Shown here in pieces: positions 45,748 through 55,420 of a stretch of 64,000 nt of DNA (position 1 is the first letter of the stretch; each line of letters opens with the position of its first letter). The stretch comes from Flavobacterium sp. 1 (lineage in GTDB: Bacteria > Bacteroidota > Bacteroidia > Flavobacteriales > Flavobacteriaceae). Under the pieces are notes generated by a model that was given only the letters and a program-made list of their open reading frames with translations, did no database searches and was not told the DNA's origin. The DNA lies in assembly GCF_002797935.1 (NCBI RefSeq), contig NZ_PGER01000001.1, positions 2,728,001-2,792,000 of the forward strand. The letters run 5' to 3'. The position numbers and the translations under genes were made by a program.

Positions 45748-46197
45748 CTATTCAATGCTCTCAATTGTGTATTTAGTTCCATTAATCTCAAAACCAAACC
45801 CAACTTTATTCCCCATCAATTTATTTCCAAGCGGAGATTGCGGAGATAAAGCGATGACATTAACTCCATCAACACTGATTTTTGGAAGAGCAAGGCTCAA
45901 GTATAAATAAATCCCATTGGCTTTGACCAAACTGCCCAGAATAATAGTTTCTGCCACTACCGAAGAATCCAATTTATCCAAAACCGCTTTTTGATTTAAT
46001 ACTTCTTTGAGTTTCGTATTGAGTTTTTCCTGTTCAATATGCATCATAGACAAGGCTGTCTCATGCTTATCGCCTGCTGAACCTTTTGCGTCATTTTTGG
46101 AATCTTCAGTCAAAGCCACAATCATGTCTCTGAAAGCATCGATTCTGTCTTGGACTAATTGATGGTATTGATTGTATATTTTTTGTTTGAAAGTCAT
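45748..46197 (-). CDS. GreA/GreB C-terminal-like protein
   Basis: The 149-residue protein begins with a charged helical region containing SAGDKHETALSMMHIEQEKL and ends with a small beta domain (SLVKANGIYLYLSLAL; IALSPQSPLGNKLMGNKVG) like the C-terminal domain of Gre factors, which bind RNA polymerase. The N-terminal Gre coiled coil with its acidic tip is not recognisable. Such short relatives are common in Bacteroidota and are sometimes misnamed 3-oxoacyl-ACP synthase. The function is unproven. Confidence 0.65.
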   Translation of the reverse strand: MTFKQKIYNQYHQLVQDRIDAFRDMIVALTEDSKNDAKGSAGDKHETALSMMHIEQEKLNTKLKEVLNQKAVLDKLDSSVVAETIILGSLVKANGIYLYLSLALPKISVDGVNVIALSPQSPLGNKLMGNKVGFGFEINGTKYTIESIE

Positions 46198-46206
46198 AAT
46201 TATTCT

Positions 46207-46336
46207 ACCGCAAAGGCTCTAAGACGCAAAGAAAAAGAATTAAATTGATTTCTTCCAAAAAAAATCACACCATTATATTTTATGAAAAAAATCTCCAAAC
46301 AAATATAACTTAGCGCCTTTGTGACTTTGCGGTTAA
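46207..46336. repeat. inverted pair of CGCAAAG-type dispersed repeats
   Basis: ACCGCAAAGGCTCTAAGACG starts at 46207, and the inverted relative CTTAGCGCCTTTGTGACTTT starts at 46309. The same element type returns at 61131-61149 (direct) and 61872-61892 (inverted), flanking the TRIC gene. The pair fills the 140-bp gap between two minus-strand genes and could fold into a long hairpin. Confidence 0.5.
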
Positions 46337-46339
46337 TTT

Positions 46340-48160
46340 TTAAAAATCAAATTTATAATTCCCTCCAACCATAACCTGAAAACCTTGAACTGGATAATTC
46401 AGCCATTTTTGATAGTCATTATTCAGAATATTATTGGCTTTTAAAAAGGCGGTAAATCTTTCGTTGTGTTTGTAACGAACATTGGCATTCAAATCAAAAT
46501 AACTGTCTAATGTGATTGGTCCTGGAGCAGTAACATAAACTATATCGGTATTCAGCTGATAATCTTTGCGCTCTCCTACATAAAATAAATTTACGCCTGC
46601 AAACCATTTATCAGTAATCATAAAATCAGCTTTTCCATTCAATTGAAACTCTGGTAAATTCCAAGCTTCCTGCTCAGATTTTTTAGTATAACTGTTTATT
46701 GTAACATCGGCTTCAACAGTTATTCCTTTGGCTAAATCCGCTTTTATTTCTCCATAAAAACGCATTGTCGTCAAATCATCATAAACAACTTGAAATGAAT
46801 TTCCAAAACCATAATTAGCATTTGTATTGTTTTCAGTATAATCATTACTTCTAAACAATGCTTTATTTTCATCATATATATAGGACGCTTTTACATCATA
46901 ACTCACCGTGCTTGCCAATTTTCCTTTTAATCCCGCCTGAATGTCATACAGCTCATTTGTCGGCTTAATATTTAATGTAGGCGAAACATAAGGATTATCA
47001 TCAACAAAATCTTTATAGGTGTTTTGCTGTAAATTCCCAATGGCACTAGTATAAAATATCATCAAATCGCCCACTACATTATACGAAGCCTTAATCGACG
47101 GATAAATATAAAACTTATTGCTAGTGTTATCTTTACCCATACTATAGACCAAGCCCGCGCCAATATCGATTGTCCAATCGTCTCTTTTCATCACGAAACT
47201 CGGCACAATTCCCAAATTAGTAAAACCGTATTCAATATCGGCAGTATTGGTTCCTGAATAATCTTTCTTAAAACTTCCATCAACATAATCAACAAAAACT
47301 TTGGTTTTTATAGCTTCATCCATCACGTCAAACTTAAAAGTCGGAGCTAATAAAAAATGATTCTCTGCCGAACTAAATGCGTCTGTAAAATGTGTAAATT
47401 CAAGATTCACATTATCTACGGCACTTTCCTCAAAAACCATAGAAACTCCTGCCGTAATTGTATTATAAGACTGTTGCGGCTTAATGCCATATACTAAGTC
47501 CATACTTTCTGGAAGCGTCAAAGTACTCCCGAAATTTGCCGGCAATCCATACCAATTATAAATTTGGTTTTGATATCCCAGCTTAATATCCCAAGCCATT
47601 TCCTCCTTATTGGATCCATACATCAAATCTATTTTTGTATCATAATAGAAATTATCAAGCAGAACCTCTTTTATATCACCTTGAGAAGAATTATGGCGAA
47701 ACATGCCACTTACAAAATCATTATTATTAAGATCATCGTTCACATATAATTCGGCATTCAAAGATCCATAATTGCCGAGACCAACTGTTGCATAATTTTT
47801 AAACAAACGCTCCTGCTTTCCTTTTTCTACTCCTTGAGCATTTCCTTTGGAAGGAGAAAAAGTCGAGGCAACAGGAAAAGGCAGAATAGAATAACTCACA
47901 CTTTCTTTCTTAGTATTTTCATCATTTGTATTCACTGGAACTTCTTTTACTTTGAAAGCATTAGAGATTGTCGGAGTATAGGGTTTTACCACATTTACAA
48001 CTTCAGTCCCGATATTATCCTGTTTGTTTTGAGCAAAAGATAACTGAGAAAGCAACAGCAGAAAAATCACTATCCTAATTCTCACACCAACTTCTCCCAA
48101 AGAAGGAGTCGAAAACGCTGATTGTTTATTTATGAATGCTTTTATGTTTTTGATTTTCAT
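46340..48160 (-). CDS. TonB-receptor-like outer-membrane beta-barrel protein
   Basis: The 606-residue exported protein has a barrel of alternating strands and ends with MVGGNYKFDF, a C-terminal aromatic barrel signal. NNILNNDYQKWLNYPVQGFQ is typical of TonB-receptor C-termini. There is no plug domain, so it may be a plug-less relative or porin-like protein. The N-terminal signal sequence is unusual. MKIKNIKAFINKQSAFSTPS comes before the hydrophobic core VIFLLLLSQLSFAQ, and the part STPSLGEVGVR is translated REP-like sequence. A second short repeat-like insert, FSPSKGNAQGVEKG, is at residues 101-114. It lies downstream of phzF and the TPR gene on the same strand. Confidence 0.75.
   Translation of the reverse strand: MKIKNIKAFINKQSAFSTPSLGEVGVRIRIVIFLLLLSQLSFAQNKQDNIGTEVVNVVKPYTPTISNAFKVKEVPVNTNDENTKKESVSYSILPFPVASTFSPSKGNAQGVEKGKQERLFKNYATVGLGNYGSLNAELYVNDDLNNNDFVSGMFRHNSSQGDIKEVLLDNFYYDTKIDLMYGSNKEEMAWDIKLGYQNQIYNWYGLPANFGSTLTLPESMDLVYGIKPQQSYNTITAGVSMVFEESAVDNVNLEFTHFTDAFSSAENHFLLAPTFKFDVMDEAIKTKVFVDYVDGSFKKDYSGTNTADIEYGFTNLGIVPSFVMKRDDWTIDIGAGLVYSMGKDNTSNKFYIYPSIKASYNVVGDLMIFYTSAIGNLQQNTYKDFVDDNPYVSPTLNIKPTNELYDIQAGLKGKLASTVSYDVKASYIYDENKALFRSNDYTENNTNANYGFGNSFQVVYDDLTTMRFYGEIKADLAKGITVEADVTINSYTKKSEQEAWNLPEFQLNGKADFMITDKWFAGVNLFYVGERKDYQLNTDIVYVTAPGPITLDSYFDLNANVRYKHNERFTAFLKANNILNNDYQKWLNYPVQGFQVMVGGNYKFDF
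48074..48112 (-). repeat. REP-like sequence read in frame inside a signal peptide
   Basis: The minus strand reads ACTCCTTCTTTGGGAGAAG and then TTGGTGTGAGAATT, translated as TPSLGEVGVRI. It resembles the intergenic palindromes at 18896 and 52175 and extends the positively charged part of the barrel protein's signal peptide. Confidence 0.5.
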
Positions 48161-48193
48161 CTTTCTTTTTTTTTCTAACTTCTGATTTCTAAA

Positions 48194-49057
48194 CTACACT
48201 TCCCATTCTCCTTTTGCGATGAATTGTGTCTTTCCTCCTATTTTAATGTCAAAATAATCTCCTGACAATTTCCCTTCAAAATAAATTCTCGAAGGACGAC
48301 CAATAAAATCACCTTGATGATTGACAATTTTAATTTCTGGCGAATGATGTTTTAAAAGAAAAGCCTGCAGACAAGTACTTGCGCTTCCTGTAGCAGCATC
48401 TTCTACTAGTTGATTATGCTCAACACACAGCATTCTGCTATAGAGTTTACCTTCATCAAAACAATAGAAATACAACGCTCTATGATTTGTTTCGCAGTGA
48501 ATCAAAAGCCATTCTTTCATCTTATTCAATTCAATACTTAAATTTCCCAAAGCTTTTTTGCTTTTAAGCGGAACAATCACAAACGCGCTTCCTGTAGTCA
48601 CCTCCTGAATCGGAAATTTATCATCAAAATCGGCAGTGCTTAAATTACTGAAAGTCAAAAAACCTTCCTTTGCAAAAACATCCCAAAATTGAGGCTGTGC
48701 TGCCTGTAACCAAACCAAATCTCCTGATTGCTGAATTGGAATCTCACCAATTGGAACCGAAAGCTTAAAATTTCGTGGTTGGCTTTCGACAATTTTATTC
48801 ATCAAAACCCATGAAGTTCCAATAACTGGATGACCAGCAAACTGCATTTCATGTTCTGCGGTAAAAATTCGAATTGATGCACTGTTATTTTCAGGCTGAA
48901 TGGCAGTAATAAAAGTGCTTTCGGCAAAGTTTATTTCTCGGGCAATTTTCTGCATCTCTTCAGTACTCAAACCATCAGCTTCCAAGAAAACGGCCAATTG
49001 ATTTCCGGCATATTTTTCCTCAGCAAAAACATCCACTATATAAAAAGGTAATTTCAT
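48194..49057 (-). CDS. PhzF-family isomerase/epimerase-like protein
   Basis: The 287-residue protein has the diaminopimelate-epimerase-like double fold of the PhzF family: IVDVFAEEKYAGNQLAVFLE at the start, INFAESTFI (catalytic Glu region), TAEHEMQFAGHPVIGTSWVL, and VEDAATGSASTCLQAFLL. Family members isomerise small metabolites, but substrates of most are unknown. No phenazine genes are nearby, so a phenazine role is unlikely. It is separated by 7 bp from the TPR gene upstream on the same strand. Confidence 0.9.
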   Translation of the reverse strand: MKLPFYIVDVFAEEKYAGNQLAVFLEADGLSTEEMQKIAREINFAESTFITAIQPENNSASIRIFTAEHEMQFAGHPVIGTSWVLMNKIVESQPRNFKLSVPIGEIPIQQSGDLVWLQAAQPQFWDVFAKEGFLTFSNLSTADFDDKFPIQEVTTGSAFVIVPLKSKKALGNLSIELNKMKEWLLIHCETNHRALYFYCFDEGKLYSRMLCVEHNQLVEDAATGSASTCLQAFLLKHHSPEIKIVNHQGDFIGRPSRIYFEGKLSGDYFDIKIGGKTQFIAKGEWEV

Positions 49058-49064
49058 TCTGCTT

Positions 49065-52000
49065 TTATTTAGTTATTGATGAATTTGTTTTGGCTTCTTC
49101 TGTTTTTATTCTATTCAATTCTGTTCTGGCTTCTTCAACAACATCCGTATAATCAGTAAAATTTTCGATTACATTGTCCAAAACATAAGTCGCCTGGTAA
49201 CTGTCTTTTAAACCATAATAATTTTTTGCCATCAGGATCAATCCTTTGGCGCCATAATAACGATAGCTCGAATAATTTTTGGCTAATTTTTGAATAGCAG
49301 TGTTTGAAATCTCAAACTTTCCATCTTTATTTTTAAAATAGGCATCATAATACAAAGCTTCTGCAGCGAGTTCTCCTTTGCTTACCGTTAATAATTTTGC
49401 GTAAGCAATTTTAGCTTTGGCTTCATCACCTGACTGCATTGCTGAACGCGCCACGATAATCTGCGCATCACTTTTTACATTTTCCTCGGCTTTTGGATTA
49501 GCCAAAACGGTATCAGCATAAACAACTGAATTTGAATAATCCTTTGTCTCATAATAGCATTTCATCAAATTTGCTTGCGCAAAAGTTTTATTCTGAGGAA
49601 AATCGGCTTCTGTTTCTAAACGAACCAAAACAGAAATTCCTTTACTACAATTTTTATCTTTCAAAAATATCTGAGCCAAACGAACCAAAGACTGCTCTGT
49701 ATATTCACATCTAGGCTGGCTTATCACATATTCATAATTAGGAATCGATTTATTTTCTGAACCTTCGGCATAATACAATTGTGCCAATTGGAAATTCGCC
49801 TGCAGAATATGCACTCCATTTGGAAACTTAGCCACATAATTACTAAAACCAGAAATTGCCTGCTTGGAATTCCCTTGTTCCAACTGCTTTTGGGAAGCTT
49901 CAAAAGTATCATTATCCAAATCCAAATCAGTTACAGCAACAAAATCCAAAGTACGAACCCACGTAGCATAATCATCTACTTTTCCGTTATCTACATAAAT
50001 TAATCTAGCTGTGGAAACTGCCTCATAAGCTTCGGGAGTTTTTGGGAAATCCGAAGCCACCTTTTTAAATTTAGCAATAGCCAAATCATCTCTATCTGAA
50101 TTATAATAAATCAGTCCCTGACGCAAAATAGCTCTTGAAGTATAGGAACTGCTTTTGTAATTTGCAATTAATTTATCATACGCCTTAATCGCTAAATCTT
50201 GTTTATTATCAGCTACATAAGTATTTCCCAATTCAAACAAAGCATCATCCTGGTAATCTGATTTTGGATACAAAGTCAAAAACGCGTTAAGCTCTTCTAT
50301 TTTTTTGCTGTTTTTTGAAAGAAATCCATAGCAAAGCGCTTTCTGGAAATATGCATAATCTGCATCTACGCTTTTGGATTCTATTACCTTATTATAAGCG
50401 TCTAATGCTACTTGATATTTTGTAGTTACAAATCGGCAATCCGCCAAGCGTAGATAAGAATCATTCAGACGAAATTTATCTGCCTTATTGCTTTCTATCT
50501 GATTCTGAAAATAATTTCCAGCCGTTTCATACTCTTTCAGTTTGAAATTAGCGTAAGCAATATTGTAATTAACGTTTTTGAATTCAACAGTTTCTTTGGC
50601 TTTTGGCAAATCCAAAAACTGCTGATAACTCAATAAAGCTTCTTTGAAATTTTCCAAATTATATTCGGATTCGGCTTTCCAAAAAGTGGTGCGGGCTGTA
50701 ATAGTAGCATCTTTTCGTTCCTTCAAACCTTTTTCGAACATAGATAAAGAACCAAAATAATCACTGTTTGTGTACAGTTCCAATCCTCTGTAGAAAACTA
50801 CTTTTTGATAAACACCTCTGTTTTCGGATGATTTATTTTTTTCTAATAAAACCAACGCTTCCTTGTAATTCTTAGATGAAATATAAGAGTCAATCAACAA
50901 TTTCTCTATTAAATTATTATTCGGATTGGTTGGATATTTAGTCATAAAACCCAGCAAAACTTCGGGAACAGTTTGGTACGAATTACCAATTTCATAACTT
51001 AATTTGGCATAATTAAAACTGGCATCTTCCTGCAGTTTTAGGTTAAAATTCATTTCGGAAGCATTCTTAAATGCATTCAAAGCCTGTTGCTTTTTATCAG
51101 ATTCCAAATAGCTTTCTCCCAAATGGTAATACCCATTTTGGGCTATAAAATCGTTTCCGTCGATAATTTTATTGAATTGAGAAACCGCATTTTCATAATC
51201 TTTCTGCACATAATAAGCATAACCCAATTGATAAAAATCGGTGTTGTTCCATTTCCCTTTTTTGCCTTTATAGTCAACCAAATAAGGTATTGCTTTATCG
51301 TATTGCTTTAGATTAAAATAACTTTCGCCAATAATTTTATTCAATTCAGACTTTTCCTCAGGAGTAGAATTTGGCATTGCTTTAATTCCTAAATCAATGG
51401 CTTTTTGGAACTCCCCTGATTTGAAACTCATATCCGATTTGTAATATGATAATTTTTCGGCATATTTTTCATTTCCGGAAACCTGATCAAACTGCTTATT
51501 TGCTTCGGCATAATCATCCGATTCATACGCCATGAAACCCATATAATATTTGCTCTGCGTGCCATATTCATCCGAACTGGCTACTCGGCTAAAATAACTT
51601 TTGGCTTTTTTTGAATTTTTGGCATCAAAATAAGTATACCCTTTTTCAAAATTAAACTTGTTGCGCTCGCTGTCTTTTAAAACACTTTCATCCACTCTTT
51701 CAAACCAGTGCATGGCTTCTTTAAATTCTCGATGATCAAAATAGTAATAGGCGACATCAATAAAAGCTTGATTTTGTTTTCGGCTTGCAGGATATTCCTC
51801 TACAAAACGGTTAATCAGTTCTTCCGCATTATCCTGATCGGTGCGAATGGCGCAGTTAGCAATATAATAAGCACAATCTGACTGTAAACCTTCTGTTTTA
51901 GCAGTTTTTAGAACCTGCTTAAAAATAATTTGTGCCGAAGTATATTGTTTGTCCTCATATAAAGAAACCGCTTTGTCGAAGTCCTTTAATGAATAGGTGT

Positions 52001-52079
52001 TAATAGTCGATTGTTGAGAAAACATGGAGGTTATTTGAACAAAAAAAAGGAATAAAAAAAGCCTGATATGTTTACGCAT
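49065..52079 (-). CDS. large exported tetratricopeptide-repeat protein
   Basis: The 1004-residue protein has a signal peptide (MRKHIRLFLFLFFVQITSMF, then SQQ) and is filled with TPR and Sel1-like helical pairs. Examples are DFDKAVSLYEDKQYTSAQII, FYQLGYAYYVQKDYENAVSQ and ALFELGNTYVADNKQDLAIKAYDKLI. No enzyme domain is visible. It has no lipobox, so it is probably periplasmic. It is followed by phzF and the barrel protein on the same strand. A scaffold role at the outer membrane is plausible but not shown. It is distinct from SprE/PorW, which is a lipoprotein. Confidence 0.85.
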   Translation of the reverse strand: MRKHIRLFLFLFFVQITSMFSQQSTINTYSLKDFDKAVSLYEDKQYTSAQIIFKQVLKTAKTEGLQSDCAYYIANCAIRTDQDNAEELINRFVEEYPASRKQNQAFIDVAYYYFDHREFKEAMHWFERVDESVLKDSERNKFNFEKGYTYFDAKNSKKAKSYFSRVASSDEYGTQSKYYMGFMAYESDDYAEANKQFDQVSGNEKYAEKLSYYKSDMSFKSGEFQKAIDLGIKAMPNSTPEEKSELNKIIGESYFNLKQYDKAIPYLVDYKGKKGKWNNTDFYQLGYAYYVQKDYENAVSQFNKIIDGNDFIAQNGYYHLGESYLESDKKQQALNAFKNASEMNFNLKLQEDASFNYAKLSYEIGNSYQTVPEVLLGFMTKYPTNPNNNLIEKLLIDSYISSKNYKEALVLLEKNKSSENRGVYQKVVFYRGLELYTNSDYFGSLSMFEKGLKERKDATITARTTFWKAESEYNLENFKEALLSYQQFLDLPKAKETVEFKNVNYNIAYANFKLKEYETAGNYFQNQIESNKADKFRLNDSYLRLADCRFVTTKYQVALDAYNKVIESKSVDADYAYFQKALCYGFLSKNSKKIEELNAFLTLYPKSDYQDDALFELGNTYVADNKQDLAIKAYDKLIANYKSSSYTSRAILRQGLIYYNSDRDDLAIAKFKKVASDFPKTPEAYEAVSTARLIYVDNGKVDDYATWVRTLDFVAVTDLDLDNDTFEASQKQLEQGNSKQAISGFSNYVAKFPNGVHILQANFQLAQLYYAEGSENKSIPNYEYVISQPRCEYTEQSLVRLAQIFLKDKNCSKGISVLVRLETEADFPQNKTFAQANLMKCYYETKDYSNSVVYADTVLANPKAEENVKSDAQIIVARSAMQSGDEAKAKIAYAKLLTVSKGELAAEALYYDAYFKNKDGKFEISNTAIQKLAKNYSSYRYYGAKGLILMAKNYYGLKDSYQATYVLDNVIENFTDYTDVVEEARTELNRIKTEEAKTNSSITK

Positions 52080-52174
52080 TGTTGTTTTATTTAGTCAATC
52101 AAAGATATTTAATTCTGTTTCTATAACGAAAGCCGAGTCGCTTTTATTATAAACTATTTTTAAACAGAAAACCT

Positions 52175-52207
52175 TACCCCAAACCCTTCTCCCAAGGAGA
52201 GAGGAGC
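52175..52207. repeat. REP-like palindrome, degenerate copy
   Basis: ACCCCAAACCCTTCTCCCAA, then GGAGAGAGGAGCC, is a relative of the element at 18890-18918. The rest of the 269-bp gap 52080-52348 is T-rich and carries no gene. Confidence 0.55.
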
Positions 52208-52348
52208 CGAACAATGAATTGGAATTTACTTTTTTTTAAAATTTTGCCATTTGAGATTTGCTTTTTTCCTTTTGGCTTTTATTTTTCACCTTTTACTTTT
52301 GTATTTGGATTTTATCTTTTTACTTTTACCCAATAAACAAATTCTATT

Positions 52349-53032
52349 ATGTCACAATCTGTACTGTCTTTAAAAAACGTAAACATATATCAAGAAGGAA
52401 AAGCTATTTTATCTGATGTTAATCTGGAAGTCAATCACGGCGAATTTATCTACATCATTGGAAAAACCGGTTCTGGAAAAAGCAGTTTATTAAAAACATT
52501 ATATGCTGATTTACCTTTAACTGAAGGCGAAGGCAAGATTGTAGAATTTGATTTAGCCACTTTAAAAGAGGATGATATTCCTTATTTGAGAAGAAAAATC
52601 GGTATCGTTTTTCAGGATTTCAAATTATTGCCAGACCGTACTGTAAAAGACAATATGTTATTCGTTTTGAAAGCAACCGGCTGGAAAGACAAAGACGAAA
52701 TGGATGCTAAAATCGAAGAAGTTTTGTCTAAAGTAAACATGAAAGATTTTGCAAATCAGATGCCTCACCAGCTTTCTGGCGGTGAACAGCAGCGTATCGC
52801 GATAGCAAGAGCATTATTGAATGATCCTGAATTTATTCTTGCTGATGAACCAACAGGGAATCTTGACCCGCAAACCAGCATCGAAGTACTTGAAGTTTTG
52901 CGTCAAATCAATGCGCTGGGTAAAACAGTCATTATGGCAACTCACGATTATGCTTTATTGATGAAATATCCATACAAAACCTTAAAATGTGAGGATGCAA
53001 CTATTTTTGAAGTAGTTCAAAGAACGGTATAA
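52349..53032 (+). CDS. ftsE: cell-division ATP-binding protein FtsE
   Basis: This ABC ATPase works with FtsX to activate peptidoglycan hydrolases at the septum. The 227-residue protein has Walker [13 protein letters not shown], the Q-loop [13 protein letters not shown] (typical of FtsE), the signature [16 protein letters not shown], Walker [14 protein letters not shown] and the H-loop ATHDYALL. ftsX is not adjacent. A glycosyltransferase gene starts within its stop codon (TAATG), so the two are translationally coupled. Confidence 0.93.
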   Translation: MSQSVLSLKNVNIYQEGKAILSDVNLEVNHGEFIYIIGKTGSGKSSLLKTLYADLPLTEGEGKIVEFDLATLKEDDIPYLRRKIGIVFQDFKLLPDRTVKDNMLFVLKATGWKDKDEMDAKIEEVLSKVNMKDFANQMPHQLSGGEQQRIAIARALLNDPEFILADEPTGNLDPQTSIEVLEVLRQINALGKTVIMATHDYALLMKYPYKTLKCEDATIFEVVQRTV

Positions 53033-53922
53033 TGCTTTCTATTCTTATTCCGGTTTACAATTACAATGCTTTCCCTTTAGTTTTAGAATTATACAAACAG
53101 TGTTTAGAATGCAATTTAGAATATGAAATAATCTGTCAAGATGATGCTTCGAATGCTTTTCTAGCTGAAAACAACGAAATAAATGCTTTAGAAAACTGTC
53201 ATTTTTCCTCTAATGAAACTAATTTAGGAAGAGGGAAAAACATCAACAAAATGGCTAAAAAAGCAAACTATGACTGGTTGCTCATTTTAGACTGCGACAC
53301 TTTTCCTCAAAACTCCGATTTTATAAAAAAATATTATTTTAAAATCCAGAAAAACGACAGCTCAATTGTTTTTGGGGGAATCCTTTATGAACAAAAAAAA
53401 CCAGAAAAAGATCAATTATTGCGTTGGGATTACGGCCATAAAAGAGAATCGCTTTCTGTAAAAAAAAGAAAAAGAAAGCCCAACAGCAGCGCATTAACTT
53501 CTAATTTACTGCTAAAAAAAGAACTTTTTTCACAATATCCTTTTGATGAAAATATCACAAAATACGGCTACGAAGATTTATGCTTTATGATAACATTGGA
53601 AGCAAATAAAATTAAGGCAGCGCATATAGAAAACCCAACTTTCCATTTAAATTTAGAGACCTCTGCCCTGTTTTTGGATAAAACAAAAACAGCACTGGAA
53701 AACTTAGCTTACATTCTTAATTCCAAAAAAGCAGATTTGAAAGACAGCAAAATTATTACTGTTTATTCTTTGCTGAAAAAACTAAAACTGACACGCTTTA
53801 CGGCTTACTTATTTAATTTATTTGAAGATAAAATTTCTGCCCAGTTAATTTCAAACAAACCGTCACTTTTGTTATTTGACTTATATAAACTGGGGCATTT
53901 TTGTAAATTACAATCCGAATAA
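53032..53922 (+). CDS. family 2 glycosyltransferase
   Basis: The 296-residue GT-A enzyme opens with LSILIPVYNYNAFPLVLELY and has the nucleotide-sugar motifs IICQDDASN and LLILDCDTFP (the DxD metal site). NETNLGRGKNINKMAKKANY lies between them, and the acceptor-side helix includes YGYEDLCFM. It would add a sugar to a lipid- or protein-linked glycan at the inner face of the membrane. It overlaps the ftsE stop by one base and converges on the polysaccharide cluster. Confidence 0.9.
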   Translation: MLSILIPVYNYNAFPLVLELYKQCLECNLEYEIICQDDASNAFLAENNEINALENCHFSSNETNLGRGKNINKMAKKANYDWLLILDCDTFPQNSDFIKKYYFKIQKNDSSIVFGGILYEQKKPEKDQLLRWDYGHKRESLSVKKRKRKPNSSALTSNLLLKKELFSQYPFDENITKYGYEDLCFMITLEANKIKAAHIENPTFHLNLETSALFLDKTKTALENLAYILNSKKADLKDSKIITVYSLLKKLKLTRFTAYLFNLFEDKISAQLISNKPSLLLFDLYKLGHFCKLQSE

Positions 53923-53927
53923 TTTCT

Positions 53928-55016
53928 TTAATACAAACCTTCCATAAGATTTTTCCAAGATTTCATTACAGCTTCGCTACTGTATTTTTCAGCATTTAGT
54001 TTTGCTTTTTGTCCAAATTCAATTCGCAACTCTTGATTTTCCAATAAAAGGAATAGTTTCTTGACAAACAGATCAATATTTCCGTCTTCAATAAGAAAAC
54101 CGTCTTCATTATTAGTTATTATTTCTCTCGGTCCGCAGGGACAATCATATACTACAGAAGGCAAGCCACAAGTCATCGCTTCTATCAGCACCATTCCAAA
54201 AGCCTCGGATCTTGAAGTCATCAAAAAAACTGAAGATTGCTCAAAACAGCTTTTTATATCTTTTGTAACGGCAATGAAATTGACATTCTCAGATATTTGC
54301 ATATCGACTGCCATTTTTTGGTACAACATTGTATCTTCCCATTCTCCATAAACATCAAGCTCCCAATCCGGGTATTTATTTATGGCTTCTTTCCAAATTA
54401 ACAATAATCTGTCCAGACCTTTTTCATAACTATGTCTGCAGACAGCAATTGCTTTTTTATTTTTAAGTTCTGTGGCATTTTCTGAAACAAAAGAAAGCGG
54501 ATTAGAAATAATCACACTATTTTCAGCATTCCATTCTTTGCTACCAGAATAAGTCTCATAAATAATCGCAATGAATTTTTTTAATGTTTTTTTCTTTAAA
54601 AAATACACCAGCTTAAATCTCAATAAACTCAACCAATCTTTTCTTCTCACTAATTTAAGAGAAGTGGAAAAATGTGTTTCTAGGACAATTGGCGTGTTTT
54701 TTTTCAAAAACCATGGTATTATCATCCATTGTGGCGCATCACAAATAACAATTACATCTGGATTTCTTTCTGCAATTATTCTTTTTATGAAAGCAATATA
54801 TTTCCATAAAAAAAATATTGATTTTTGAAAATCTACACAATTATGCCATTTTATTTTTGAGTTAAAATCATAAAAAAAAGGAGCATTTTTGGTATTCGGA
54901 GCAATAATATCAACTTCATAATTAAAGACAGACACAAAATAATTTGCTTTCAGCGAAACCACACAGGCAATTCCCCCATAATCGGTCATGTCTGGAGTTA
55001 TATATAAAATCTTCAT
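53928..55016 (-). CDS. family 4 glycosyltransferase
   Basis: The 362-residue GT-B enzyme has the N-terminal acceptor domain (MKILYITPDMTDYGGIACVV) and the GT4 donor motif SRSEAFGMVLIEAMTCGLPS with the E-x7-E pair, then CGPREIITNNEDGFLIED. It is the last gene of the minus-strand polysaccharide cluster and overlaps the fdtA-like gene by 4 bp, so translation is coupled. Sugar and acceptor cannot be read from sequence. Confidence 0.9.
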   Translation of the reverse strand: MKILYITPDMTDYGGIACVVSLKANYFVSVFNYEVDIIAPNTKNAPFFYDFNSKIKWHNCVDFQKSIFFLWKYIAFIKRIIAERNPDVIVICDAPQWMIIPWFLKKNTPIVLETHFSTSLKLVRRKDWLSLLRFKLVYFLKKKTLKKFIAIIYETYSGSKEWNAENSVIISNPLSFVSENATELKNKKAIAVCRHSYEKGLDRLLLIWKEAINKYPDWELDVYGEWEDTMLYQKMAVDMQISENVNFIAVTKDIKSCFEQSSVFLMTSRSEAFGMVLIEAMTCGLPSVVYDCPCGPREIITNNEDGFLIEDGNIDLFVKKLFLLLENQELRIEFGQKAKLNAEKYSSEAVMKSWKNLMEGLY

Positions 55017-55411
55017 TTTTTAGAATTCAAAAAAACATTAAAATCACGAATATAATCTTCTTCATCAAAAACATCAGATGCCAAAACAAGACAAACTGCT
55101 CCAGATGAAAAATTTTCAAGCTCTCTCCAAAAACCATTTGGAATCAATAATCCTATATTGGGTTTATTCAGCAGATAACTTTTTTTACTGTTTCCATCGT
55201 GTATTGTAACTTCAAAACTTCCGCTCAAAGCAATAAGAACTTCCTTTTGCAGGATATGTGAATGTCCACCGCGAAAAGCACTGCTTGGTACATCAAAAAG
55301 ATAATAAACCCGTTTAAATTCAAATGGCAGGAAACCACTTTCTATAACCCCTAAATTTCCTCTGACATCTTCGACAACCGGAATTTCAAACAATTGTATT
55401 TCTTCGATCAT
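55013..55411 (-). CDS. fdtA: FdtA/QdtA-type dTDP-4-oxo-6-deoxyhexose 3,4-ketoisomerase
   Basis: The 132-residue cupin would turn dTDP-4-keto-6-deoxyglucose into the 3-keto sugar, which a DegT-type aminotransferase then aminates. Family marks are DVRGNLGVIE, FKRVYYLFDVPSSAFRGGHS (histidine-containing active site), LIALSGSFEVTIHDG and NGFWRELENFSSGAVCLVLAS. It lies between two glycosyltransferases (4-bp overlap and 9-bp gap). The matching aminotransferase is 3.6 kb upstream on the same strand. FdtA and QdtA differ in product stereochemistry, which I cannot tell apart here. Confidence 0.85.
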   Translation of the reverse strand: MIEEIQLFEIPVVEDVRGNLGVIESGFLPFEFKRVYYLFDVPSSAFRGGHSHILQKEVLIALSGSFEVTIHDGNSKKSYLLNKPNIGLLIPNGFWRELENFSSGAVCLVLASDVFDEEDYIRDFNVFLNSKK

Positions 55412-55420
55412 TTCCTTTTA

